Source of the DNA: Leptobrachium leishanense
Taxonomy: Eukaryota > Chordata > Amphibia > Anura > Megophryidae
Direction of reading: 5' to 3'
DNA length: 64,000 bases
Assembly: GCA_009667805.1 (NCBI GenBank)
Contig: CM019066.1
Location: 1,426,001 to 1,490,000, forward strand
Below, in pieces: positions 54,521 to 63,785 of the stretch. The number at the start of each line of letters is the position of its first letter. Position 1 is the first letter of the stretch. A program made the position numbers and the translations under genes. The notes under the pieces were generated by a model, which did no database searches, was not told where the DNA came from, and saw nothing but the letters and a program-made list of their open reading frames with translations.

Positions 54521-54606
54521 CACCTCCCATGATTATCTGCATTCATTAGGTTGACAGAGCTGTAGTTCCAAAACATCTGGAGGGCCAAGGTTGAGCAGCC
54601 CTGGCA
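54521..54606 (-). repeat. Family G short repeat fragment
   Basis: CTCCCATGATTATCTGCATT, GCTGTAGTTCCAAAACATC and GGTTGAGCAGCCCTGG interrupt the satellite. Confidence 0.55.
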
Positions 54607-54789
54607 TAGACACTAGCACCCCTGTATCCTACAATACTCTGTGTGAAGCACCACACACTGTCAGTATACACGAGCAGCCCTACATATGATCATTTTGTAA
54701 CACTAGATTGTGGTGCTCCTTTCTGGTGTTTTGCCCCTGCACTGCTCCCACATGGGGTGGTTTTGATTCTTCCACTGTCATCCTTCCAG

Positions 54790-55205
54790 CTGTGTTAGTG
54801 GCCCTTATCTGGGTGCTGTGGCCCCTTTCTGGGGTTTGTGGTCCTTGCAAGGCTCCATGTCTGTATGGCTAGAGCCAAACGTAGGGAGGTCCCTTTCTGG
54901 GAGCAGGGGCCCCTGCAGGACTCTCTGTCTGGATGTGTGGAACACAGGGAGGGGTCCCTTTCTGGGTGCAGGGGCCCCTGCAGGACTCCCTGTCTGGATG
55001 TGTGGCCCATAGGGAGGGGTCCCTTTCTGGGTGCAGTGGTCCCTGCAGGACTCCCTGTCTGGATGTGTGGCCCATAGGGAGGGGTCCCTTTCTGGGTGCA
55101 GTGGTCCCTGCAGGACTCCCTGTCTGGATGTGTGGCCCACAGGGAGGGATCTCTTTCTGGATGCTGTGGCCTGGACGGGGGTCCCTTTCTGGGTGCTGTA
55201 GCCCC
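54790..55205. repeat. 65-bp minisatellite just upstream of the 14-3-3 promoter
   Basis: The period is 65 bp, measured from CTGGATGTGTGGCCCA at 54,994, 55,059 and 55,124. Flanking units are more diverged, giving about six in all. The core is GGTCCCTTTCTGGGTGCAG. It ends about 120 bp before the X-box-like motif. Confidence 0.9.
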
Positions 55206-55299
55206 CCTGTGCCCTGCAGGAAGCTCGGCCACGCCCAGTTCAGGGCAGCACGCTAGGTGTGTGAGGAAAGACACTCAGCAGAAGGGAGGAGGGCATGGC

Positions 55300-55640
55300 G
55301 GGTGGGGGGAGTGGGAAGCTGCAAACCGGTTGCTACGGCGACAGTGACGTAATATCACCCTGGATCTCATTGGAGGAAACCCCGTGGCCAAGTCGCTGAG
55401 CCAGCCGCTCAACCTAACCCAGCCCAACCCCTCTCTCCTCCACCCGCCGCCCCGCCCCAAGCTCCCGCGCTGCCTCCTGATTGGCCGAGATGGCAGAGAG
55501 CGACCGACTGCGGAGGGGGTCGCCTGGCGCGTCCATTGGCCGAGTCTTCTTAACACCGCCCCCTCGCCAACGCCTGCAGCTAGTCGGGTTAGGTTGGAGC
55601 GGGAGGTTTCCTCCTTGTGAGCTGCGCCTCAGTCTCCGGG
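55300..55640 (+). promoter_or_regulatory. CpG-rich promoter of the 14-3-3 gene
   Basis: The region changes sharply to CpG-rich sequence, with inverted CCAAT boxes (ATTGG) at about 55,369, 55,477 and 55,534. GC-rich segments include CCCGCCGCCCCGCCCC. No TATA box is seen, as usual for housekeeping genes. It is followed by the pyrimidine-rich exon 1 and a strong donor. The start site is inferred to lie around 55,560-55,640. Confidence 0.75.
55329..55373 (+). promoter_or_regulatory. X-box, CRE and inverted CCAAT module
   Basis: GTTGCTACGGCGAC (55,329-55,342) is, on the reverse strand, GTCGCC-GT-AGCAAC, a full match to the RFX X-box consensus GTNRCC(N0-3)RGYAAC. Two bases later is TGACGTAA (55,345-55,352), a CRE/ATF-type site. 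ATTGG (NF-Y) follows at 55,369. Binding is inference. Confidence 0.55.
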
Positions 55641-55720
55641 CTTTTCTTGTCCTTCCTTTTTTTTCCCCCCTTTCCTTCCTTCCTCCGCCGGCCAGCGGCT
55701 CGCACTGTGAGGAGCGCACG
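55600..55720 (+). other. 14-3-3 gene exon 1 (5' UTR; 5' border approximate) with donor at 55,721
   Basis: The exon ends GGAGCGCACG followed by GTGAGTCC, a near-consensus donor. It contains a long pyrimidine stretch (TTTTCTTGTCCTTCC) and no ATG in frame with the coding exon. 14-3-3 genes typically have such a non-coding first exon. Confidence 0.65.
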
Positions 55721-55897
55721 GTGAGTCCACGATCAGAAACCCCTCCGCCGACACCATTGCCTCCTGGAAGCCACACGTCAGCCCTTTGGGCTGCAGGGCC
55801 CTTGCTTGCTGCGGGGAGGACGCCCTGCTGTCGCTGCAGCGTGCGAGTCCACCTGGGCGGCTCTCCGCCCTGCCTGGAAGGGCTACAGTGCCTTTGG

Positions 55898-55980
55898 ACT
55901 ACACATCCCGCGAGCCTTAGCGCGCTTGCATGGCTTTCCTGACGGTCTCTCGTGCGGCCGAGCACTACGGGAAACGTAGT
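55898..55980. promoter_or_regulatory. Inverted pair of ZNF143/SBS-like motifs
   Basis: ACTACACATCCCG at 55,898-55,910 and, on the minus strand, ACTACGTTTCCCG at 55,968-55,980 both fit the ACTACANNTCCCR core of the ZNF143/SBS motif. They lie about 180 and 250 bp into intron 1, in CpG-rich DNA. Confidence 0.45.
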
Positions 55981-56329
55981 CCGCCGTTCCTTAGATGAGC
56001 CTGCGTTGTGCTGCAACCCAGTACTCGGGCTGTACCACCCGGACGGGACAGGCAATACTCGCTGGGGGGGGGGGGTTACTCACAGCTACATGCGTTTCTT
56101 CTACTCGTGCATATTCCAGGGCTCCCAATTTAATTTCACGTTTCCATGAAATGACTCCATGCAGTGGGTTCTTAAAACCCCTGCGGGATCTGATGGGTTA
56201 ATCCTCGGTGCATGTCCATGCAGGTATGGGGCTTGGCAATTTGGCATCAACCCCAGGAGTCCCTGGAAGGACCTGTGAGTCAGATGCACCCCTCCCCAGG
56301 CAGCATGTTGGAGGTGCGTTTGCACGGGG

Positions 56330-56617
56330 TGATCTGTCATGGGGGGGGGGGAGCTGTGGAGGCACATGGATCTGCGGTGATCTGTCATGGGGGGGGGGGG
56401 GAGCTGTGGAGGCACATGGATCTGCGGTGATCTGTCATGGGGGGGGGGAAGCTGTGGAGGCACATGGATCTGCGGTGATCTGTCATGGGGGGGGGGGCTG
56501 TGGAGGCACATGGATCTGCGGTGATCTGTCATGGGGGGGGGGAAGCTGTGGAGGCACATGGATCTGCGGTGATCTGTCATGGGGGGGGGGGCTGTGGAGG
56601 CACATGGATCTGCGGTG
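56330..56617. repeat. ~48-bp minisatellite with G9-13 runs in intron 1
   Basis: Six units of GATCTGTCAT, a G run, AGCTGTGGAGGCACATGGAT and CTGCGGT. Unit length varies with the G run (about 46-51 bp). Confidence 0.95.
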
Positions 56618-58411
56618 TTCCATTTAAAGGGACAGACGATACATGTATCAGTAGGTTCTATTGTTGCTAAGGGAATTTCCATCGGCTTCTTGGATCTGAT
56701 CTTTTGTTCATCATGGATCTTTAAATCCTAGAGAAATGGCTGGTATCTGGCCTCCGGCCACTTCTGTGCCTTGCTGGTGCAGTTTCGGCACCCTTAAAAT
56801 GTCACTTTCTCCCCTGTCTTTCGAGCCCCCTATGAGACCTTTTTTTTTTTTTTTTTTTGTTCCCATGTAGACTCGGTTTTCTTGTGCTTGGTCATGCTTG
56901 TCGGCCCATGTTCCACACATGGATAGTCTCTCCATTCCAGGTAGTCCTGGGTTAGTGTTGGTGCCTGACCGGATTGGTAAATTAAGATATTTTATGTCTG
57001 TAAACCCACCCATTCCCACCGGATGTAGATAATCAATGTAAAAGATTAAAAAAACCTGCAGGTGACACATTAAAGGCTGGATTCCTGCCATGGCTATCCC
57101 AGGATTCTTCATCGCTGAATGTGCTATGATGCTTGGCTGGTATGGTAAGGCAGTCCTGCAACGCCCAGAGTTACCTAGGCTGCCCATCACTGCAATACCG
57201 CCTGTGTATCCCTAGGTTGTCCTAAGCAGGTGACGGAAGTGACCTTTCTGGTGTCATTCCTGGGGTATAATCTGTTTTTCCACGTTTCATGTAATTCTCT
57301 GCCATGGCTTCTTGGTGTTTTTCTCATGCATAGTGGTATTGTTTTATTTTTTGCAAGTGGGTGCAGCGTTTGGCGTGCTGCATTGCCCTCCCTTGGTCTG
57401 GCGTGCATTTTTCTGATGCATTTTGGGTCTGGCAGCAGGGTGTAGGGCTGTGTGGCTGCCTGATGCAGGGCTGGGAAAGCTGGCTCCCCCGAGGGGAGGG
57501 AGTAGAGGAGGGAGAGGCAGCCAGGGCGGGGATGATCCAAGCAGCCTGGAGACAAAAGGCAGGGCAGCAAGATTCATTCTCCTCTCCTCCCCCAGCTTGA
57601 TTTCCATCGCCCAGGTCCTCCCTTTACACTGACTCATCCTTTAACCCCTTGGCTGTCAGCAGGTAGGCATCATCACCTTGACGCCTGGCGTGGGATAATA
57701 CTCGCTTGGGCTGGGTCCGTCACTCCACGCTGGCTGGATCTTCATTATATGTAGGTGTATCATTCATTGGGTGTCGCCTGCAGCTCCCTGGCAGCGGCGT
57801 CTTGTCCTACAGCACCTTGGAGTCCCCTGATGCGAAGATCCAATGCATCTTGGCAGTGTCACTAATTAATGGCTGGCTGCCTTTGTCCAGTAATTGTCCT
57901 GTCATTGCGTCTTCCTCGTCCTGCGTTATGCCTGATCGGATGTGAAAAGGGGCAAAGCGGCTAAACGAGCCTGCATCGAATGGTATCTGGCGTTGATCGG
58001 CATCACGGCGGGCTCGGTCACCCTCCAAGGGCACGTCTTCTCGTATGCCTAGACTGCAATGGCATACAGCAGTACATCGCCACGCTGCAGAGCACCACAA
58101 ATTAAATGCCGTTTAAAGGGCCCTTTATGGGCTTTTAAATGTCTGCTAGACAATACTTTCATAATATTGGTATTCCATCTCATCCTGCTAAACGGTCCCA
58201 GAATATAGCCTTTTAATTAATGCTGAGGTGTCCTATAGAGAAACCAGAAAGGCGGCTGATGCAATACATCCTTATTCAATAAATGCTTAAAAGGGTCTTG
58301 TATACGCGCCTATCCCAAATATCCCCTGCAGGTCCTGGATGTCTGTAATCTGCACTAAAGAATGTAAAATCTGCGTCTTGCCCATTTCCATGTTTTTTTT
58401 TTCTTTTTCAG

Positions 58412-58512
58412 GTTTTGGCTGTTGATTGGGCTCTATACTCAGCTACATCTAGCCATCCTCTCTAACTTTTCCCACCCGTCTGGTAACCTACCCCCATCTC
58501 ACAAGCAAAGCC
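58412..58512 (+). other. Exon 2 leader (5' UTR part)
   Basis: It starts after the acceptor AG at 58,410-58,411. It has no upstream ATG in this piece, and the sequence before the start codon is CAAAGCC. Confidence 0.75.
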
Positions 58513-58812
58513 ATGGCAGACAAGACCGAGCTCGTCCAGAAGGCCAAGCTGGCTGAACAAGCAGAGCGCTACGACGACATGGCTGCCTGCATGAAGGAGG
58601 TGACAGAACAGGGCAAGGAGCTGTCAAACGAGGAGAGGAACCTTCTGTCCGTGGCCTACAAGAATGTGGTTGGGTCGCGGAGGTCTTCATGGAGAGTAAT
58701 CTCCAGCATCGAGCAAAAGACAGAGGGTAGTACAGAAAAGAAGGTGGAGATGGTTAAGGAGTACCGGGAGAAAGTGGAGTGCGAGCTGAAGGACATCTGC
58801 AAGGCTGTTCTG
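58513..58812 (+). CDS. ywhaq: 14-3-3 protein, first coding exon (residues 1-100), probably theta
   Basis: 14-3-3 proteins are cytosolic dimeric adaptors that bind phosphoserine/threonine motifs in client proteins. The exon gives exactly 100 codons, starting in a strong context (AAAGCCATGG) and ending CKAVL before the donor GTGAGT at 58,813, phase 0. 14-3-3 genes are known to have an exon border at this point. Visible hallmarks are the N-terminal dimer helices ([19 protein letters not shown]), the signature [12 protein letters not shown] and [14 protein letters not shown] with the Lys and Arg of the phosphate pocket. Against remembered paralogues, KTEL near the start and [10 protein letters not shown] favour theta over beta or zeta; EKKVEM and [10 protein letters not shown] look divergent. 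The paralogue is inference. The remaining ~145 residues must lie beyond the window; the stop at 58,825 is in the intron. Confidence 0.9.
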
Positions 58813-58928
58813 GTGAGTGTCTTTTAACCAGCCATGGTGGTTGCTGTACCATCTGCCTGCATAGCACTAAGCACCTGTCTTTTTTAAATTGATCTTTTTA
58901 TGGACCTAACAGATCTATGCTTCTAAAC

Positions 58929-59090
58929 CAGTGGTTCCCAAACACAGGCCAGGTTTTAAGGATCACCTTGGAGAATTGCAGTCTGAATCCTGCAATCACT
59001 AAGCAGCAAATCATATCTCCTGTGCTGTGCTTCAGCTATCTGGCAAACCTGGCCTGTTAGGGGGACCTGAGGATGGGTTTGGGAAACGCC
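58929..59090. mobile_element. Family F hAT MITE in intron 2
   Basis: CAGTGGTTCCCAAACACAGG, AATCACTAAGCAGCAAATCA and CCTGGCCTGTTAGGGGGACC. The interior is inverted relative to 18,644, and the right end is eroded. Confidence 0.75.
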
Positions 59091-59439
59091 AACTTAAACC
59101 CATGTAATGTCCTGTGCTTTTTCCCCAGTTTGCACTTCAGATCTTTCAGGACCTAAATTTCATGTCCAATGATGCTCAGCTGGTCTTAAGGCTGGTGTCA
59201 TGATGTAGAGTGAAATGGGCATGTCTTGGCATTTGTGAATCTAAGACCACCAGCAAAGGTCTAGCTGAGCATCCATATCCGTCTTGCTAGGCTCTTCTGG
59301 CCTTCTGTCCTCATTCTACATCTAGTGTTGATGTTGGGACTAAATATGGCAACTCAAGGGGCTCCCTGTATGTATAGTTTCTGCAAGATGGATCAATAAC
59401 GATGTAAGGATTAATTTCCCAAACCTGTCCGAGTAACAA

Positions 59440-59900
59440 TAGCTTATAAAGGAAAGTACCTTTAAGACGGTGATACTTTCTGGTGAGTCAAATGCAACCG
59501 CTGGACATGTCACCAAACGTGAGTATAGGGATACCTCAATATAGACAGAAACCTTACACGGCATAACTCGGTATGTATTAAAATGTGCAGCTGAATGAAA
59601 TTTGAGTTGGTTCACGCTTGGATCGCCTGTGGGTTGTTAGAAACGCCCCTCCCCAACCCATGTTGGTGAGTTCATTCTCTTAATAGATCTCCTCACCAAC
59701 ATAGGCTGGGGGGTGTTTCCAACAACCCACAGGTGATCAAAGTGTGAACTCAATTTCCATCAGCTGCGCATTTTAAAACTGAGTTACGCTATGTAATGTC
59801 TTTTCATCTATATTGAGGTATCCCTATGGCCACGTTTGAAACATACAGCTGTTGCATTAGACTTACTAGAATGGGTATCCTTGTCTTAAGGTACTATCGA
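59440..59900. mobile_element. Long imperfect palindrome (~460 bp) in intron 2
   Basis: Arms pair around about 59,675. TAGGGATACCTCAATATAGA at the left matches TATATTGAGGTATCCCTA at the right. CCTGTGGGTTGTTAGAAAC matches GTTTCCAACAACCCACAGG, and CCATGTTGGTGAG matches CTCACCAACATAGG. The outermost pair is AAAGTACCTTTAAGAC with GTCTTAAGGTACT. It looks like a foldback DNA element; the class is unknown. Confidence 0.75.
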
Positions 59901-60042
59901 TACAACATAAATGTAGTGGAGCGCTACACCCATATATTGATTTTTGCAGTTGAATATCAGCGTTTTTCAGGATCGTTTAACGTACTGTGTACCCCTTGAT
60001 CCCAATCCACTCCTTTTTTTTTTTTTTCTGTATTTTTGAGAT

Positions 60043-60165
60043 GCTGTCCTCAAATAACCCTGACAGGCCAGGTTTACCAGATATCTGAAGCACAGGTGAT
60101 TGCAGTATCCAGGTAGTCCTTTAAAATCTGGCCTGCTAGCGGGTCCTGAGGACAGGTTTGGGATT
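60043..60165. mobile_element. Family F hAT MITE fragment in intron 2
   Basis: GTCCTCAAATAACCCTGACAGG, CCAGATATCTGAAGCACAGG and TTAAAATCTGGCCTGCTAGC match 18,670-18,805, with an internal deletion. Confidence 0.7.
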
Positions 60166-60230
60166 CCGTTTAAAAGGAATGTTTTGGCAGTGTTTAAATC
60201 ATAGTGAGGAAAAGGGGGGGGGGGGGTTGT

Positions 60231-60498
60231 GAGGGTCCTAAGGATGAGCAACAGCACTAGTGGCCTGCTCTATGGTGGGGCCCGCTCAGGTCTCACAAGA
60301 CTTTAGCTCGATTTGTGCCATTTACAGGGATGAATGCTCCGTATGCAAATCGGTCTGCTCTCGCCCTTTCTGGGTCATAGTGTCTGATTTGCATAGGGAG
60401 CAGTTGTCTCTGTAATGGCACAAGCAAGTGAAAACCTTGACCTGAGCGGACCCCATTGTAGAGCAGACCACTAGTGCTGTTGCTTGTTCTCAGGACCC
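60231..60498. mobile_element. Family H inverted-repeat element, 268 bp
   Basis: GAGGGTCCTAAGGATGAGCA and ACAGCACTAGTGG at the left pair with CCACTAGTGCTGTTGCTTG and CTCAGGACCCTC at the right. ATTTGCATAGGGAGCAG and GAATGCTCCGTATGCAAAT pair inside. A related copy is at 38,935-39,370. Confidence 0.75.
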
Positions 60499-60499
60499 T

Positions 60500-61410
60500 C
60501 ACCCCCCCATTTTTTCTCCGTGTCATACCCTAAATATATTCTATCAATTCATTACATATTTGTGAAAAGGCTTGCCAGGTAACGAAAGCTACATTTTGTA
60601 GCTGGAAAATGGCAGTGGATGAATCTTGTTTTCCAGAGGAGCTTTGTCTTCCTGTCTAGTCGCTCTGCAAGCTGTGATCAACGCTTCCCCGAACACAAAA
60701 CAGGAAAATTCTCCTAGACTTCGATTTGCCTAGACCTAGATTTAAGGCTTTGCAAACTCCTAGAACAGGCCTTGAAACATGTAAAATGTCACATGAGGTG
60801 TAGCTTAAACCTCTATTCAAAGGAAGGCGTAGCTGGCAATCCATATGGGAACCTGCTGAGCTGTACGCCTCGCATGTCTGCACTTCATGTCTGTGCATGC
60901 TGAATTGAAGCTGGCCACAGGGCATGGATGGGGTTGTGCATGTGGCGGCCACATCGTGAATCTCCTGCTGTGGAACGGCGCAAGTAGTGTCACGACCTCT
61001 GCAGTTCTGGGTGTGATATCTATGAAATATGTAACGTGGAGGTTGGGTGCTATTAACCCATTCATGTCCCCTCTACAAAGCTTGACAGACGTTGCACGTG
61101 ACTAAGCACTTTGTGTTGCAGTATGCCCCACCAGGCTGCTCGATCAGTGATTGCACCATCTGGATACTTTGTTACATATAGCTGAAGTTGATTTGGCTGT
61201 TATCAGTGTCACACATGTACCCACCAGGCTGCTACATGTTTCAGTTTGCAGAACAGGATCTTGTGTGACCTTTTTGGCTTAGCTCAGAATGCTGGCTGGC
61301 TATCACCCAAATGGTTTTGGAGGGGGACAAATGGGAGTATCATATACTGAATCAGTCTAGGATCCCCACAAACAGAAGAGCAAGAAAGATAAGTCACAAT
61401 GTTAGAGGCA
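60500..61410. other. No recognisable feature (intron 2)
   Basis: Ordinary intronic sequence without repeats or exon-like frames. Confidence 0.5.
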
Positions 61411-61414
61411 ATGT

Positions 61415-61990
61415 TAGGGATGGGTCCTGGGAAGTGGCTAGAGGGATGGGTCCTGGGAAGTGGCTAGAGGGATGGGTCCTGGGAAGTGGCTAGAGGGATG
61501 GGTCCTGGGAAGTGGCTAGAGGGATGGGTCCTGGGAAGTGGCTAGAGGGATGGGTCCTGGAAGTGGCTAGAGGGATGGGTCCTGGGAAGTGGCTAGAGGG
61601 ATGGGTCCTGGGAAGTGGCTAGAGGGATGGGTCCTGGGAAGTGGCTAGAGGGATGGGTCCTGGGAAGTGGCTAGAGGGATGGGTCCTGGGAAGTGGCTAG
61701 AGGGATGGGTCCTGGGAAGTGGCTAGAGGGATGGGTCCTGGGAAGTGGCTAGAGGGATGGGTCCTGGGAAGTGGCTAGAGGGATGGGTCCTGGGAAGTGG
61801 CTAGAGGGATGGGTCCTGGGAAGTGGCTAGAGGGATGGGTCCTGGGAAGTGGCTAGAGGGATGGGTCCTGGGAAGTGGCTAGAGGGATGGGTCCTGGGAA
61901 GTGGCTAGAGGGATGGGTCCTGGGAAGTGGCTAGAGGGATGGGTCCTGGGAAGTGGCTAGAGGGATGGGTCCTGGGAAGTGGCTAGAGGT
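61415..61990. repeat. 26-bp VNTR in intron 2, about 22 near-identical units
   Basis: The unit is GGGATGGGTCCTGGGAAGTG plus GCTAGA. Only one unit, near 61,555, is visibly shorter (a two-base loss, TCCTGGAAGTGG). The remaining units appear identical. Confidence 0.97.
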
Positions 61991-62099
61991 TGCAGAGCCT
62001 CATGACTGTCTCACTCTTCAGATTCCTTGTAAGGGTCTGGGTTCTTGTCATGTAGGAGAACTTCAGACTAGCCTGATTTTTCACGTCTTGGAGATCACT

Positions 62100-62330
62100 C
62101 CATGATCCCACACTGTACAACTCTTGCTCCATCTTCCCAATCAGCCCACATGTGCCCTGCTACCTCATACTCCAGGTACCCTCACCTAATGTCACCCCTC
62201 TTAGATTGTAAACTCTCGAGCAGGGTCCTTCCCTCCTACTTCTTGGTGTGTAATGTGTATGTATATTAATTTTTCTCTCCCATTGTACAGTGCTAAGGAA
62301 TCTGCTTTATAAATGCTTGTAACTATTGCC
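62100..62330 (+). repeat. Family D repeat in intron 2
   Basis: TTAGATTGTAAACTCTCGAG, CCCATTGTACAGTGCTAAGG and GCTTTATAAATGCTTGTAAC match 10,050 and 15,301. The upstream part (AATCAGCCCACATGTGCCC) also matches the 10,050 copy. Confidence 0.75.
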
Positions 62331-62334
62331 AGGT

Positions 62335-63120
62335 GCACCTTTTGTTGCACTCGGAGTCCCATTATACTGGTTTTCAGGTTTCTGCCTGTTGCTGCGATTT
62401 GTTTGAATCAGGGTGGTGGCTGTATTTCTTACATTTATGTAAATTTTTTTAAAGTGCATTTTAAGGTTTTTTTTTATAGCTTAATAAATGCTAAAAAAAA
62501 CCTCCCTATCTTGGACATACAGCAAGATTTTAATTAGCTAGCCTTTAAAGTCAGCCTGCAGCCACCAGGTTCATTCTCTCTGAACTGTCCCGTTGTGGGG
62601 GGCTATTGTGTTTAAAAAGATCAATCTAATGGATCATCCCTTTTTTTTTTTTTTTTTTTTTTTGGATGGGATATCACTAGCTACAACTTGATCTTCCGGC
62701 GCCGCTGTCTTTAGTGGGTGTCCTGCGCATTGATTAGTCAGTGCGGTTGGCTGCAATCATACATGGGGAGTGAGTGTAGGGCTATCTTGTAGGATGGCTC
62801 TTATCACAGCTGTCACTCACCCAGCACCGCAAAACTTTGAAAAGGAAAAGCTCAATCTTGCAAAGTTTTTTCATTTGCATACATTCAAATGGCACGTTCG
62901 AGTAACTTTCCAGCCTTGTCCTTCTGCAATGGGAGCCGCAATCTATACGTCCTCTAGCCAGAAGCTACACTAACTCAAAGGACAGGCACGTGAATGCAGG
63001 AAGCGCGGACTCTCAAGCGTGTCCACGTCCTGCCTTTTTAGAGGACCTAAAGCTTTTGGAGATGTATTTAACTTGTGTGACAAAATCCTATAGGAATAGA
63101 GCTTTGGTGCAACCTCAGAT
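62335..63120. other. No recognisable feature (intron 2) except a T run
   Basis: A run of more than 20 T lies at 62,639-62,663. I checked 62,800-63,060 and found no exon signature. Confidence 0.5.
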
Positions 63121-63124
63121 GCAT

Positions 63125-63785
63125 GTGGAGGTGGGTAATGCAGAGGTGAGGGATTAGGGAGGGAGGTAGGTAATGCAGTGGTGAGGGGGGGATTAGGGAG
63201 GCAGGCAGGTATTGCAGCGCTGGGGGATTAGGGAGGCAGGCAGGTATTGCAGCGCTGGGGGATTAGGGAGGCAGGCGGGTATTGCAGCGCTGGGATTAGG
63301 GAGGGAGGCGGGTATTGCAGGGAGGCGGGTATTGCAGGGAGGCGGGTATTGCAGGGAGGCGGGTATTGCAGAGGCGGGTATTGCAGGGAGGCGGGTATTG
63401 CAGGGAGGCGGGTATTGCAGGGAGGCGGGTATTGCAGGGAGGCGGGTATTGCAGGAAGGCGGGTATTGCAGGGGGCGGTATTGCAGGGAGGCGGTATTGC
63501 AGGGAGGTGGGTATTGCAGGGAGGTGGGTATTGCAGGGAGGGAGCGGGTATTGCAATGAGGAGTGAGGGGGGGATGAGGAGGGTATTGCAGTGAGGGGGG
63601 GGGGATTGGGGAGGGAGGCGGGTATTGCAGTGAGGGGGATGGGGAGGGAGGTATTGCAGTGAGGGTGATTGGGGAGGGAGGCAGGTATTGCAGTGAGGAG
63701 TGAGGGAGGCAGGTATTGCAGTCGTGGAGGGGGATTGAGGGAGGCGGGTATTGCAGTGGTGAGGGATTGGGGAGGGAGGCTGAGA
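63125..63785. repeat. 17-bp GC-rich array GGGAGGCGGGTATTGCA in intron 2
   Basis: In the centre (63,300-63,480) units of GGGAGGCGGGTATTGCA follow directly on each other. At the sides they are spaced by GTGAGGGGGGATTAGGG-type sequence, giving longer composite units of about 35 bp. Long open frames on both strands result from the repeat. Confidence 0.93.

Larger units (their letters stand above)
55721..58411 (+). other. Intron 1 of the 14-3-3 gene
   Basis: It runs from GTGAGT (55,721) to a polypyrimidine tract TTTTTTTTTTCTTTTTCAG ending at 58,411. It contains two ZNF143-like motifs, a G-run minisatellite, a T run at about 56,841-56,859, and no other exon I can recognise. Confidence 0.7.

Noticed and set aside
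55414..56055. 213-codon antisense frame over the promoter and exon 1
   Set aside because: High GC content makes stop codons rare; it has no domain and overlaps the CpG promoter.
58813..58827. 14-3-3 frame continuing to a stop at 58,825
   Set aside because: The reading frame there enters GTGAGT; the family continues for ~145 more residues, so this is intron.
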